NCBI GenBank assembly: GCA_903970165.1
Contig: CAJCHZ010000039.1
Coordinates: forward strand, 151,421 to 215,420
Source: Betaproteobacteria bacterium
GTDB lineage: Bacteria; Acidobacteriota; Terriglobia; Acidiferrales; UBA7541
Reading direction: 5' to 3'
Length of the DNA: 64,000 nucleotides
Shown here one piece after another: positions 8,481 through 18,368 of this stretch. Made by a program: the position numbers and the translations under genes. A model generated the notes under the pieces. It saw only the letters and a program-made list of their open reading frames with translations, made no database searches and was not told the DNA's origin. Each line of letters begins with the position of its first letter. Within the stretch, counting starts at the first letter, position 1.

Positions 8481-10934
8481 TCATTGCTCGCGGAGGGCCA
8501 CGACCGGGTCTACTCGCGTCGCACGCAAAGCCGGAATGTAGCTGGCCGCCAACGCGACTCCCAGCAACAAGGCCGAGACGGCACTGAGGGTAACGAGATC
8601 GGTGGACTTGACTCCGTACAAAACGGAAGCCAACCCCCGGAAAAGAAGGAGCGACAGGACAATTCCGATACCAGTTCCAATGAGCGCCATGCTCATTCCC
8701 TGCTTAAGTACCATCCGTAACACATGAGACCTCTGCGCTCCAAGCGCCGTGCGAATCCCCATTTCCTGCGTTCTCTGGCTCACCGAATACGAAACCACGC
8801 CATAGACCCCCACCGAAGCTAGAACCAGGCCAAGCAGCCCGAATGCTCCGACGAGCATGGCGCCGAGGCGCGCTGGGAGGAGCGGTTTGCCATATTGAAC
8901 CTGAGCTTCCATCGTAGTGACGTCAAAAACCGCCAAACCCGAATCCATCTGGCGAATCTGATCGCGAACAGCGGACGCGAGCTGTTGAGGATCACCCTGC
9001 GAATAGACGAACAGGCTTGCGGTCGAAGAGTATCGCTGCCCAATCGGGAAATAGACAAAGGGCTGCGGAGGTTCGTAGAGAAAAAGATATTTGCCGGTGC
9101 GCGTTAGGCCTACAACCTGGATGGATGGTCCGTTTTTCTCCGTACGAAACGTCTTGCCGATGGGATCCTGTCCGGGCCAGATTTTTTTGGCGAAGGTGTC
9201 ATTGATGATGGCTACTTTCGGTGCCGTTGCGGAGTCGCCTTCAGTGAATTCCCTGCCCTGGATGACCGGGGTACCCGCGGTGCGGAAATAGTTCGGCTGG
9301 ACCATGTCGTTGAAAGAGGTTTCCGTCTTGGATTTATCTTCCGTGGCCAGGCCATCCGGGAAAATGTTAACCAGCGAGTTCTCAGTTCCCATAGGGACGT
9401 TGGCAGATATAGCTGCATCCCGCACCCCGGACAGAGAGCGGATGCGTTCCGTAAGCTGTTTGTAGAACTGTTGACCGCGCTCTTCCGTATATCCTTGCAG
9501 ACCAAGGTCCATGGACATCATAAGGGTGTGATCCACGCGGAAGCCCATATCCACGCGAGAGGAATTCTTAAGACTGCGGATAAAAAATCCGGCGCACGCC
9601 AGCAAAACAAGTGAGACCGCAACCTGCGCGATGACCAATGCGTTGCGAAAACGGTGATGGCCTGTGGAGGCGCCGCCAGAGCGGCCACCGGCTTTGAGGG
9701 TGTCGGCCAGATCAGTGCGCGAAGCCTGGATGGAAGGAACGACGCCCGCAACCATTCCGGTTGCCACCGCCGCCAGGAAAGCAAAACCGAAGATACGCCA
9801 GTCCATCTGCAGATCAAACAATTTCAGGGGGATGTCCGTAGGGATGTGGATGGACATAAGTCCCAAAGCGGCCCATCGCGCGAAAATGAGCCCCAGAATT
9901 CCTCCGAAGAGCGACAGGAGCAACGTTTCCGTCAAGAGTTGGCGCATCATGCGCCAGCGGCTGGCGCCGAGGGCCGTCCGTGTAGCCATTTCCTTTCGGC
10001 GACCGTTGGCCCGTGCAAGGATCAAATTGGCAACATTGGCGCAAGCGATTAGAAGGACAAGCCCAACGAGCACCATGAATACCAAGGCGATCGAGGACAT
10101 CGCACCACCGATACTTGGCTCTGGCCGGGCGCTGAGCTCGGGCATGACAAGTAGAGATAGCCCTTGATGAGAGTCTGGAAAATCCTGCGCCAAACGATGA
10201 TCGAGCGGTTCAGCAGCCGCCATAGCCTGCGCGGCCGTGACGCCGGGCTGCAAGCGCGCCAGGACCCGAAGATAGGCAGCGCTGCGATCATTCAGGTCGT
10301 CTGTGGCGACTAAGCCCACTGTCGTGATGGGAAAGTAGAAATCCGGCGCAAGGAAGTAATAAGCGCCACGATAGCGTTCTGGGGCCACACCGATGATCGT
10401 AAAAGCATGTCTGTTGACCTGAACGGTTTGGCCGATAACGCGCGGATCTCCACCGAAGCGTTTTTGCCAGAATTTGTAACTAAGAACTACGAGAGCGTCT
10501 TTGCCTGGAACCCAACCCTCGTCAGGCCCGAAAGTGCGCCCGCGGACTGCTTCAATTCCCAACATGGAAAAGTAATTGCCAGTGACCATTTCAGCCCAGG
10601 CGCGTTCCGGGCGGCCCTCAACGCCAAAATTGACGGGGGCGGGCGCGTAACCGGCAACGTCGGAAAAAACGGACCTGAGCTGGCGATAGTCCTGAACGTC
10701 CAGGTAGGAGAGATTGAGCGCGAATGACACGGTAGCCGATTTGGAAGCAAGGACAACAAGCTCTTGGGGATTCTTCACGGGAAGGGGGCGCCAGAGCATG
10801 CCATTGAAAACACTGAAGATGGCTGTGTTTGCGCCGATGCCGAGCCCCAGCGCCAGCACGGCCACCAGGCTGAAACCGGGGCTCTTGATCAGCATACGAA
10901 AAGCGTAACGCAGGTCTTTCAGGAGATTTTCCAT
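8481..10934 (-). CDS. ADOP family permease (duplicated MacB/FtsX-type ABC permease without ATPase)
   Basis: The 817-residue protein has two MacB-periplasmic plus FtsX units in tandem. It begins with DLRYAFRMLIKSPGFSLVAV, the conserved start of acidobacterial duplicated orphan permeases. Membrane segments fall near 20-42, 280-300, 340-360, 380-405, 435-455, 690-710, 745-765 and 780-800. The two periplasmic domains lie between. The C-terminus ends with the family motif ALRATRVDPVVALREQ. ADOPs are abundant in Acidobacteriota; they probably belong to MacB-like export or mechanotransmission systems, but their substrates are unknown. No ATP-binding protein gene and no PadR regulator, a common ADOP neighbour, is adjacent. 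Confidence 0.92.
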   Translation of the reverse strand: MENLLKDLRYAFRMLIKSPGFSLVAVLALGLGIGANTAIFSVFNGMLWRPLPVKNPQELVVLASKSATVSFALNLSYLDVQDYRQLRSVFSDVAGYAPAPVNFGVEGRPERAWAEMVTGNYFSMLGIEAVRGRTFGPDEGWVPGKDALVVLSYKFWQKRFGGDPRVIGQTVQVNRHAFTIIGVAPERYRGAYYFLAPDFYFPITTVGLVATDDLNDRSAAYLRVLARLQPGVTAAQAMAAAEPLDHRLAQDFPDSHQGLSLLVMPELSARPEPSIGGAMSSIALVFMVLVGLVLLIACANVANLILARANGRRKEMATRTALGASRWRMMRQLLTETLLLSLFGGILGLIFARWAALGLMSIHIPTDIPLKLFDLQMDWRIFGFAFLAAVATGMVAGVVPSIQASRTDLADTLKAGGRSGGASTGHHRFRNALVIAQVAVSLVLLACAGFFIRSLKNSSRVDMGFRVDHTLMMSMDLGLQGYTEERGQQFYKQLTERIRSLSGVRDAAISANVPMGTENSLVNIFPDGLATEDKSKTETSFNDMVQPNYFRTAGTPVIQGREFTEGDSATAPKVAIINDTFAKKIWPGQDPIGKTFRTEKNGPSIQVVGLTRTGKYLFLYEPPQPFVYFPIGQRYSSTASLFVYSQGDPQQLASAVRDQIRQMDSGLAVFDVTTMEAQVQYGKPLLPARLGAMLVGAFGLLGLVLASVGVYGVVSYSVSQRTQEMGIRTALGAQRSHVLRMVLKQGMSMALIGTGIGIVLSLLLFRGLASVLYGVKSTDLVTLSAVSALLLGVALAASYIPALRATRVDPVVALREQ

Positions 10935-11105
10935 GTGCCCTCTCGCGTACCTGCACGTGGAGACGAAATTGCCTCAACAAATGTTTCATGAGCTCAGAAA
11001 GGATCGAGAGAAGATGCCTCAAGACCAATTGCAGAGCCCCAAGGTGAGTGTGCGCTGCGGCAAACGGTCGCGGTGGGCCAAAGGAGCAATGGCCCGCAGT
11101 TAGCT

Positions 11106-11852
11106 TCAGGAATCGCTGAAGATCTTCCGAAATAAGCTGATCGTTTCGGCGAAGGCTAGGTCCGTTGCTTCTGGATCGAAACGTGGGCCTTCGTCGCGCG
11201 TGAAGGCGTGTTCGGCAGCATAGAGCAACGTCCGATATCCAATACCAGAACTTCGAAGCGCCCGGTCGATTGTTTCGCGGCCTGCATCGGGAACGTGCGG
11301 ATCCTTTGTGCCGAAAATCATAAGAAGTTCACCGCGGATTTCTTTTGCTCGAGCCAGCGAGCCCGCATCTGCATCCTGGCCAAGCTTGCCGTCATGAATA
11401 CCCGTACCGTAATAACATGCGGTGGCGCGCACATCAGGGTGAAACGCAGCTCGGAACGCGAGATGCCCGCCGATGCAGAAACCCGTCGCCCCGATTTTCC
11501 CGGACGCGACCTTCGGATGTTTCGAGAGCCAATCCAGACCGGCCCGGCAATCTGCATCAAAATGCGCAACGGGCGTCTTCGCGGCGTCCTGCTGCCCGCG
11601 CGTGCGTCCTGCATCATCGAACGGAATGACTGTTCCGGGTGGTTCGATGCGGCAATAAATTTCCGGCGCAGCGGCAACAAATCCATAGCCAGCTAGCCGA
11701 ACACAGGTGCGCAACAATGGCGGGGTAAGCTGAAAAATATCGGAATAGCACCAGATACCTGGATACCGGCCCTCGGCTTTGGGCGCAGCGACGAAAGTTC
11801 GCATCTTGTAACCAGGGAGAGGTATGTCGGAGTATTCGGTTGTGACCACCAT
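11106..11852 (-). CDS. Dienelactone hydrolase family protein
   Basis: An alpha/beta hydrolase of 248 residues with the dienelactone-hydrolase catalytic set: nucleophile Cys126 in GFCIGGH, Asp184 in GTKDPHV and His215 in EHAFTRD. The family hydrolyses dienelactone in chlorocatechol breakdown, but most genomic members have unknown esterase substrates. No chlorocatechol genes are near; the beta-ketoadipate genes at 30.6-33.7 kb are far away. It is cytosolic (no signal peptide). It lies 77 bp downstream of the double-VOC gene and may share its transcript. Confidence 0.88.
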   Translation of the reverse strand: MVVTTEYSDIPLPGYKMRTFVAAPKAEGRYPGIWCYSDIFQLTPPLLRTCVRLAGYGFVAAAPEIYCRIEPPGTVIPFDDAGRTRGQQDAAKTPVAHFDADCRAGLDWLSKHPKVASGKIGATGFCIGGHLAFRAAFHPDVRATACYYGTGIHDGKLGQDADAGSLARAKEIRGELLMIFGTKDPHVPDAGRETIDRALRSSGIGYRTLLYAAEHAFTRDEGPRFDPEATDLAFAETISLFRKIFSDS

Positions 11853-11929
11853 TTGTTTGTCCGCGGCAAATTCTGGACGAGGCGCGGTAGTCAGTCAACC
11901 CATCATTTCTTTGCGTCCAACGGGCCCCA

Positions 11930-12934
11930 TCAGACGGCGTCGGGTCCATGGTACGTAGCCAGAAACCACGTATTGCCAAACATGTCTTTGACCGCGGCAG
12001 CGCGATCCCCGTAATGCGCGTCATTTGGAGCCGTAACAGAAGTGGCCCCGGCACGCAGCGCCTGCGCATAAAGAGCGTCCGTGTCTGGTACGTAGACGTG
12101 CAAATAGAACGGCGTTGGCTGAAATTCGCCGTGAGCTTCGTCGACCTCGATGGTTGCGTTCTCGATGCTGATGGTGGCATGAAGAATTAGCCCCTCAGGT
12201 GATTTGGCGACGCCAAGTGCCTCCGCCCCAAAGGCCGCTTCAAGGAACGGGATGATTCTGTGGGCTTCGTGCAAATGCAGGAAGGGCTGCACAGCACGGA
12301 TTCCCGTTTCCCCCGGATCCCAACCTTTCGGTGTGGCTACGTACCACATATTGCCGAAGGGATCTTTCACGCAACCCTGCCGGTCGCCCCAGTGCTGGTC
12401 AGCGACCTCGTAAACAGGGGAGGCGCCGGCTTGCAAGGCGCTCGCATACGTCGCGTCCGAATCGGGAACGTAGAGGTGAATGGTCATCGGCCGCGGCGGA
12501 TGCGCGTCGCTGGCGTCAGCCAATTCCATGGTGGAATCGCCCAGACTTACTTCGGCGTGGCCAAGCCTGCCGTCCGGCATAGGCATGCGCATGCGCTCCG
12601 TGCATCCAAATGCTGAAACCAGAAACTCGATAAATTCGCGAGCCCCGTTCACACAGAAATACGGAGCAATGTTATAGAACCCCGGCCTCCGGAAAGGGAC
12701 CGTCGGAGTTGGAACAGGCGATGGGGCAGTAGCTTCATTCATGGCAATTCTCCTTTGCAAATCAGATTTTAGGGCGGCTTTAAATTCCGGACGCGGCAGC
12801 GCGCGAAGCGCCCGGACCAGGGGCACAAGCCTGGCCGCGCTCCCGCCGGGCTTTGACGCGTGACTCCGCTCTGTTGAAGTGAGCAGCTCGCTGATGGCCC
12901 GGTCCAATTGCTCAGCAGGAGAGCGCTTAGGCAT
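11930..12934 (-). CDS. Double VOC (PhnB-like) protein with N-terminal helical extension, coupled to an ECF sigma gene
   Basis: Of 334 residues, about 87-205 and 213-330 are two tandem vicinal-oxygen-chelate domains of the PhnB/glyoxalase type. Each ends in a KDPFGNMWYVAT or KDMFGNTWFLAT motif and each has the PDSDATYASAL / PDTDALYAQAL helix. Residues 1-65 are an extra helical segment with LVPLVRALRALPRPEFKAALKSDL. Its ATG lies inside the end of the upstream sigma gene (8-bp overlap), implying translational coupling. VOC proteins bind metals, small molecules or antibiotics; substrate unknown. The extension next to a sigma factor raises the idea of sigma control, which is unproven. Confidence 0.85.
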   Translation of the reverse strand: MPKRSPAEQLDRAISELLTSTERSHASKPGGSAARLVPLVRALRALPRPEFKAALKSDLQRRIAMNEATAPSPVPTPTVPFRRPGFYNIAPYFCVNGAREFIEFLVSAFGCTERMRMPMPDGRLGHAEVSLGDSTMELADASDAHPPRPMTIHLYVPDSDATYASALQAGASPVYEVADQHWGDRQGCVKDPFGNMWYVATPKGWDPGETGIRAVQPFLHLHEAHRIIPFLEAAFGAEALGVAKSPEGLILHATISIENATIEVDEAHGEFQPTPFYLHVYVPDTDALYAQALRAGATSVTAPNDAHYGDRAAAVKDMFGNTWFLATYHGPDAV

Positions 12935-13508
12935 GGCGGTCCCCCATTTGTGCGCGTAAAGTCTGGAGTGCGCGAAACTGAAGCTGCTTGACGGCCCCCT
13001 CTGTTTTTTTCAGTCTGTCTGCGATTTCCCGGATGCTACGCTCCTCGATGAACCTTTCGCAAATCACTCGCCTTTGCAAATCGGGCAGCTTTTCGACGAC
13101 GCTCAGAAAATACGCACGGCTTTCGATAACCTTCAACTCTTTTGACGATGGATTGCCATCCACATCTGCATCGTCCAGATCGTCGGTCGCCTGCGACTCA
13201 CGGTCGGCGCGTTTAAAATGATCGGCGATCGCATTAGCGGCAATGCGGAAGAGCCACGCGGAGAAAGGTGTACCGCGCCATTCGTAGGCGTCAAGATTGG
13301 CCAAGGCTTTATGGAACACTTCCGAAGTAAGGTCCTCGGCCACAGAGCGATCCTGCACGCGGCTTACCATGAAGTAGTAGATGCGCTCAAAGTGAAGCTC
13401 GTAAAGCGCGTCAAATTTCGACAAATCCACCTGCGCGGCTTCGACAAGAAGACGCTCGTCCACCCCTTGCGGCGCGGGCTTTCGTGCCGGACGTCGAACG
13501 GCCATCAT
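12927..13508 (-). CDS. ECF RNA polymerase sigma factor
   Basis: A short sigma-70 family protein (about 193 residues). Region 2 is seen in YYFMVSRVQDRSVAEDLTSE and WRGTPFSAWLFRIAANAIAD. Region 4 is seen in LPDLQRRVICERF and SIREIADRLKKTEGAVKQ. Two adjacent ATGs (13508 and 13505) follow a GGGAG; the second has the better spacing. The open frame extends upstream to 13661, but the added 51 residues look non-coding and lack a ribosome site. No conventional anti-sigma gene (transmembrane or ZAS type) follows; the overlapping VOC gene takes that place. Confidence 0.9.
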   Translation of the reverse strand: MMAVRRPARKPAPQGVDERLLVEAAQVDLSKFDALYELHFERIYYFMVSRVQDRSVAEDLTSEVFHKALANLDAYEWRGTPFSAWLFRIAANAIADHFKRADRESQATDDLDDADVDGNPSSKELKVIESRAYFLSVVEKLPDLQRRVICERFIEERSIREIADRLKKTEGAVKQLQFRALQTLRAQMGDRHA

Positions 13509-13648
13509 GGCTCCCGGTATAGTAACCGCCGAACTCCCCAAAAGGTTACGGAAGCTTGAACACTTGAATCCTTCGAATCCGGCCCGATGGGGGCCATTCA
13601 GCAATCCCGGCGTGTTATCCTCCCTGCTTCTTTGCGTAAAGGAGAAAC

Positions 13649-14863
13649 GTGGGCATGCCAATAAAGGCGCGTTTGTTGGGATTCGCTGCCATTTTTGCTA
13701 TCGCCTCGGCTCTCGGCGGATTCCTCGCCACCCGCGCCGATGAACCGGCCAAAGCTCCAACCGAGCCCTTCCTCCCTCCCTCCGGCCCCTACGCTGTGGG
13801 AACCCACGAGTATCTGTGGATTGATCAAACTCGCCCTGATCCATTCACGAAAGACCCCAAAGTTCGCCGCCATCTGATAGTCCGCGTCTGGTATCCGGCC
13901 CAGGCCGTTCCAGGCGCAGAGAAAGCCCTGTACATCCGCAACACCGCCGAGTTCGCCGAAAAAAGCGACTATCTTTCCTTTGCATCCATCAAGACCAACG
14001 AAATCACCGACGCCCCGCTCGCCAGGAGCAAAGCTCCCTTCCCTGTCCTCGTCTATCAACCGGGCGGCGGCACGCAGCGCTTCGTCGGCACTTTCGAAAA
14101 TGAGCAACTCGCCAGCCGCGGCTACGTGGTCGTCGCCGCCGACCACCCCGGTTTCAGCGAAACCGTCCAATTCCCCGACGGCACCCGCTTCGCTCCCGAT
14201 CAACACGTTCGCCCCGAACCGAAGGGCGACTTTCGAGCCGACGTTGACAAAAACTGGGCCTGGCTGAACGACGAGGTTTTCCCCACCTGGACCGCGGATG
14301 CTTCCTACACACTGGACAAAATCGAAGAGCTAAACAAAACCGCCGGCCAGCTTTTCTATCACCAGCTTGATCTCTCCAAAATCGGCATGTTCGGCTGGTC
14401 TTTCGGCGGCGCAACCTCCGTGGAAATGAGCATCGACGACCCGCGCTTGAAAGCGGTCATCGATCAAGACGGCCAGCTCTTCGGCCCCGCCCGAAAAAAA
14501 GGCACGTCGCGTCCGCTGATGCTCATGCACCATGGCGGCGAAGACAAAGTGGAAAAACCCGAACAGGAAACAGTCCTGAAAGAATTAATTGCGCAAACCA
14601 AAGCTTGGGATCAGTCGCTGCTAGAACATTCGACTAACGATTGGTACGAAATCACAATCGCAAAAACCCAGCACGGCAACTTCAGCGATTTTATTCTAGC
14701 TATGCCCCAAAATCCTGAGGAATTGGATGCCCGTCGTGCCCACGCCATCGTCGTCGCTTACACCCTTGCCTTCTTCAACAGATATTTGCGCGGGCAGGAT
14801 AGCGATTTACTCAAAGCACCGTGGGCGAACTACCCCGAGGTTACGTTCCGCAAGAAGCCGTAA
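13649..14863 (+). CDS. Secreted alpha/beta hydrolase, PAF-acetylhydrolase-like
   Basis: The 404-residue protein starts with a signal peptide (hydrophobic 10-28, cleavage likely after ATRA). The hydrolase core has nucleophile Ser251 in GWSFGG, an acid at about Asp274 in IDQDG and His342 in QHGNFSD. The layout resembles platelet-activating-factor acetylhydrolase and related large-lid esterases, including the early FPVLVYQPGGG oxyanion region. The native substrate is unknown; a periplasmic lipid or ester hydrolase is likely. GTG 13649 with GGAG five bases upstream is the probable start, with ATG 13655 as alternative. It is divergent from the ECF sigma gene. Confidence 0.82.
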   Translation: MGMPIKARLLGFAAIFAIASALGGFLATRADEPAKAPTEPFLPPSGPYAVGTHEYLWIDQTRPDPFTKDPKVRRHLIVRVWYPAQAVPGAEKALYIRNTAEFAEKSDYLSFASIKTNEITDAPLARSKAPFPVLVYQPGGGTQRFVGTFENEQLASRGYVVVAADHPGFSETVQFPDGTRFAPDQHVRPEPKGDFRADVDKNWAWLNDEVFPTWTADASYTLDKIEELNKTAGQLFYHQLDLSKIGMFGWSFGGATSVEMSIDDPRLKAVIDQDGQLFGPARKKGTSRPLMLMHHGGEDKVEKPEQETVLKELIAQTKAWDQSLLEHSTNDWYEITIAKTQHGNFSDFILAMPQNPEELDARRAHAIVVAYTLAFFNRYLRGQDSDLLKAPWANYPEVTFRKKP

Positions 14864-15137
14864 GCGCCAGAAATAGGCTGCCCAAAAACCCTGCCCTGCC
14901 TGTCCGCCTGTCCGCGGGCCATCTTGCTTCCAGCAACCGACAGGTATAGGCTCTCCCACTGGCGGCAAGTTTGCGCACCTACAGGGCCGAAGGGGTTCAC
15001 CCTGCCTTCCGTTCACTTGCGCGAACAAGCTTCCAAAGTCACCTGTCGGCGGCGAGCGCAATCAATTCACTCGCGGTACAGACGCAGGTCATTACCTGCG
15101 CCGCACTCCGACGCGAACTTTCAAAAGGGAGGATTCC

Positions 15138-16616
15138 ATGGCAACAGCAACGCAAGCTTTCGAACCAAGCGTGAGAGTCAGCGCCACCCAGCTTCTCATC
15201 AACGGTAAATGGGTCAACAGCGCCTCCGGCAAAACATTCCCGACCCTCAACCCGGCCACCGGCGAAGTGATCACCCAAGTCTCCGAAGCCGACGCAGTAG
15301 ACGTCGATCGCGCCGTCATCGCCGCCCGCGCAGCCTTCGAAACCGGCGCATGGCGCCGCAAAATGACCGCTTCCCAGCGCGGCGCCATGCTAAACCGCCT
15401 TGCGGACCTGATCGAAAAGAACGCCGATGAATTGGCCCAACTCGAATCCCTCGACAACGGCAAGCCCTACCACGTCGCACGCGCCGCTGATCTCCCGCTG
15501 ACCATCGCCTGCTACCGCTATTACGCAGGCTGGGCCGACAAGATCCAGGGCAAGACGATCCCGGTCAATGGAAACTATTTTTGCTACACCAAGCATGAAC
15601 CGGTGGGCGTCGTCGGCCAAATTATCCCCTGGAATTTCCCTTTATTGATGCAGGCCTGGAAGCTTGGCCCGGCCCTGGCAACGGGCTGCACTGTGGTGAT
15701 GAAACCCGCCGAACAAACTCCGTTGACGGCCCTCCGCGTTGGCGAACTCATTATGGAAGCCGGCTTCCCCGATGGCGTGGTAAATATTCTTCCCGGCTAC
15801 GGCCCCACCGCCGGCGCATCCATCGCTCGCCACATGGACGTTGATAAAGTAGCCTTCACCGGCTCCACGGAAGTCGGCCACCTGATCATGCGCGCCGCGG
15901 CCGACACCAACCTCAAGCGCGTCACCCTCGAACTGGGCGGCAAGAGCCCCAACATCGTCTTCGCCGACGCCGACATGGACGCAGCCATCGAAGGCGCCCA
16001 CTTTGCCCTCTTCTTCAACCAGGGCCAGTGCTGCTGTGCCGGCTCGCGCCTGTTTGTCGAGGAAAAGTGCTACGACGAATTTGTCGAGCGCAGCGCAGCC
16101 CGCGCCAAAAAGCGCACCGTAGGCAATCCCTTCGATAAAAACACAGAGCAGGGCCCGCAAGTGGACCAGGACCAGTTCGACAAAGTGATGGGCTACATCG
16201 AAAAAGGCAAAAGCGAAAACGCCAAACTCATGGCCGGCGGTGGACGCGTCGGCGACAAGGGTTACTTCATCGAGCCAACCGTTTTCGCTGACGTGACCGA
16301 CAACATGACCATCGCCCAGGAAGAAATCTTCGGCCCCGTCATGTCCATCCTCAAGTTCAAGTCCGTGGACGAAGTAGCCGCGCGCGCGAACAAGAGCGCC
16401 TACGGCCTCGCGGCAGCGGTCTGGACAAAAGACATCAGCAAAGCCCATGCGATCGCCGACAGTGTTCGCGCGGGCACTGTCTGGGTGAACTGCTATGACG
16501 TCTTCGACGCAGGCGCACCCTTCGGCGGCTTCAAGCAATCTGGCATCGGCCGCGAGCTAGGCGAATACGGCCTGGCCAACTACACCGAAATTAAAACCGT
16601 TACCGTCAAGCTCTAA
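15138..16616 (+). CDS. NAD(P)-dependent aldehyde dehydrogenase
   Basis: A full-length ALDH superfamily enzyme (492 residues), of the kind annotated as betaine/acetaldehyde or retinal-type dehydrogenase. The active-site Asn is in PWNFPLL (about 166), general base Glu265 in LELGGKSP and nucleophile Cys299 in GQCCCAG, which is an unusual run of three cysteines. The Rossmann motif FTGSTEVG lies at 240-247. It oxidises an aldehyde to the acid; the substrate cannot be decided from context. ATG 15138 has a strong GGGAGG site. The preceding 274 bp (14864-15137) show no gene. Confidence 0.93.
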   Translation: MATATQAFEPSVRVSATQLLINGKWVNSASGKTFPTLNPATGEVITQVSEADAVDVDRAVIAARAAFETGAWRRKMTASQRGAMLNRLADLIEKNADELAQLESLDNGKPYHVARAADLPLTIACYRYYAGWADKIQGKTIPVNGNYFCYTKHEPVGVVGQIIPWNFPLLMQAWKLGPALATGCTVVMKPAEQTPLTALRVGELIMEAGFPDGVVNILPGYGPTAGASIARHMDVDKVAFTGSTEVGHLIMRAAADTNLKRVTLELGGKSPNIVFADADMDAAIEGAHFALFFNQGQCCCAGSRLFVEEKCYDEFVERSAARAKKRTVGNPFDKNTEQGPQVDQDQFDKVMGYIEKGKSENAKLMAGGGRVGDKGYFIEPTVFADVTDNMTIAQEEIFGPVMSILKFKSVDEVAARANKSAYGLAAAVWTKDISKAHAIADSVRAGTVWVNCYDVFDAGAPFGGFKQSGIGRELGEYGLANYTEIKTVTVKL

Positions 16617-16640
16617 TAACACTCCATAGCGGCAGGCGTG

Positions 16641-16662
16641 GGGGCGCGCTTCAGCGCGTCCC
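16641..16662 (+). terminator. GC-rich hairpin after the aldehyde dehydrogenase gene
   Basis: A 9-bp stem with one G-T pair and loop TTCA begins 24 bp after the stop codon. No T run follows, so it is only a possible terminator or a dispersed intergenic hairpin. Confidence 0.35.
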
Positions 16663-16721
16663 TTCCGCCCGCCACTCAACCTTGCCCCTCGGCCTTTTCC
16701 CCGCACCAATATAATTCGCGC

Positions 16722-17183
16722 ATGCCCGCAACCCTCCGCGCTTACGACCCCAAGGACTTCGCGCCTCTCTTCAAACTCGATCAAGCCTGCTTCCCGCCAG
16801 GAATTTCCTACACAAAAACGATGCTCCGCTATTTCCTGACCCTGCCCTCCGCGGACTGCCTCGTAGCCGCGGACGAAAAACGCATCGCAGGCTTCATCCT
16901 CACTGAAGAAAATCCGCCGCTGGCCCACATCATTACGCTGGATGTTTCGGAAAAAGACCGCAGAACCGGCGTAGGTTCCAAGCTCCTCGCCGAAAGCGAA
17001 CGCAACCTCCAACTCCGTGGTGTTAAAACCATCCTCCTCGAAACCTCGGTCGACAACGAACCCGCTGTTGCGTTCTGGCAAAGGCACGGCTATCGTATCG
17101 AAGCGGTATTGAAACGCTACTATCTTGGCCGCCTTGATGCCTACGAGATGCGAAAGCGGTTATCCGCATCCCAAGGTCAGTAG
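16722..17183 (+). CDS. GNAT family N-acetyltransferase
   Basis: A 153-residue GNAT fold protein. The N-terminus MPATLRAYDPKDFAPLFKLD is a typical beta1-alpha1 entry. Motif A appears as LDVSEKDRRTGVGSKLLAE, with the acetyl-CoA pyrophosphate loop RRTGVG. Motif B appears in AVAFWQRHGYRIEAV. It resembles RimI-type protein N-acetyltransferases, but substrate assignment is not safe. The ATG at 16722 is preferred to the upstream in-frame TTG at 16638 because homology begins at the ATG. It precedes uppP by 114 bp. Confidence 0.85.
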   Translation: MPATLRAYDPKDFAPLFKLDQACFPPGISYTKTMLRYFLTLPSADCLVAADEKRIAGFILTEENPPLAHIITLDVSEKDRRTGVGSKLLAESERNLQLRGVKTILLETSVDNEPAVAFWQRHGYRIEAVLKRYYLGRLDAYEMRKRLSASQGQ

Positions 17184-17297
17184 CCTGTGTCGGGTCTTTT
17201 GCATCGCGTCTTTTATAGGAGTCCGGCTGCTTTTTTCCACCAGGCTGTGTCCGGGCTTTAGCATTCCTCAAATCATTTCGGAGACGAGACTCAATCT

Positions 17298-18167
17298 ATG
17301 AGCCTTCTGCACGTAATCATCCTGGCCATTGTCCAAGGCCTCGCCGAACTGCTGCCCGTTTCCAGTTCCGCCCACGTCGTGGTAACGGAAAAGCTTCTCG
17401 GTCTGGATCCGGCAGCGCCAGAAATGACACTTTTGCTCGTCATGCTGCACACGGGAACGATGTTCGCCGTCATCGTTTATTTTTGGCAGCGCTGGCGCCC
17501 ACGATTTTTCCAGAGCGCGGCTAGCTTTAAAAATTTTGTCTTCCTCTTGATTCTCGCCACTATTCTTACCGGCATAATCGGTGGCGGGCTCATCAAGGGT
17601 ATTGAGAAAATCCTGTTTCATGGAGCATCGAAAGCCTGGATCGAGGAACTCTTTGGACGCCTCGAGCTGATTGCTCCCGCCCTGGCGGCGGCTGGCATCC
17701 TCATCCTGATTGCCGGTCTCTTGGAGAAACGCGCGCAGTCTGCCAACAACAACGAGGACTCTAGAATGACCACGGGACAGGCCGTTTTGATCGGCGCCGT
17801 GCAGGGCCTATGTCTGCCGTTCCGAGGATTTTCGCGCTCCGGAGCTACGATCTCGACAGGCATGCTATCCGGAGTAGGCAAACCGCTCGCGGAAGATTTC
17901 AGCTTCGCTCTTGCGGTCATCTTGACACCGGCCGCCATCGGACGGGAAGCATTGCGCCTCGTCCAAATGCGCCATCTCGAACAAGGCGCGTCACTCTCTT
18001 CTGCGGTTCTGCCTTGCCTTCTGGGGGCCGTGTTCGCGTTTGTAGCGGGTCTTTTGGCGCTTAAATGGCTAAGCCGCTGGCTCGAGGCCGGTCGCTGGTA
18101 CCTGTTTGGCATCTACTGCCTCGTCGCCGCTTGCGCCGTCTTTGCACTGCATCACTTCGGATACTGA
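17298..18167 (+). CDS. uppP: Undecaprenyl-diphosphatase (BacA/UppP)
   Basis: A 289-residue polytopic inner-membrane protein of the BacA family. It dephosphorylates undecaprenyl pyrophosphate to recycle the lipid carrier for peptidoglycan and O-antigen synthesis and gives bacitracin resistance. Motif 1 is QGLAELLPVSSSAHVVV (consensus EGxTEFLPVSSTGH), so the first catalytic Glu of the motif is Gln here, while the second Glu (AELLP) is kept. Motif 2 is LPFRGFSRSGATIS (consensus PGTSRSG). About eight hydrophobic helices are visible. The deviations suggest a divergent paralogue, probably still active. Confidence 0.9.
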   Translation: MSLLHVIILAIVQGLAELLPVSSSAHVVVTEKLLGLDPAAPEMTLLLVMLHTGTMFAVIVYFWQRWRPRFFQSAASFKNFVFLLILATILTGIIGGGLIKGIEKILFHGASKAWIEELFGRLELIAPALAAAGILILIAGLLEKRAQSANNNEDSRMTTGQAVLIGAVQGLCLPFRGFSRSGATISTGMLSGVGKPLAEDFSFALAVILTPAAIGREALRLVQMRHLEQGASLSSAVLPCLLGAVFAFVAGLLALKWLSRWLEAGRWYLFGIYCLVAACAVFALHHFGY

Positions 18168-18368
18168 TTTCGCAAAGCCTCATCGCCTTTGCGTAGTTCC
18201 ACCGATGTTGCTCGCTGTTGTTTCCCTACGCACATCGCAAATCGGAACTTTGTCCCCAACCCCGCATCTGCTATCATCTGTCTCGTTTGAGAGTTCCTCC
18301 AGGCGGGCGCGCGATAGCGCCAACGTGTCCGTCGCACTCAGCCTTCCCCAACAGCTGAGGAGAAATTC

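Noticed and set aside
15642..16538. Long minus-strand frame opposite the aldehyde dehydrogenase
   Set aside because: Antisense shadow of a gene with clear active-site motifs; no ribosome site or known domain.
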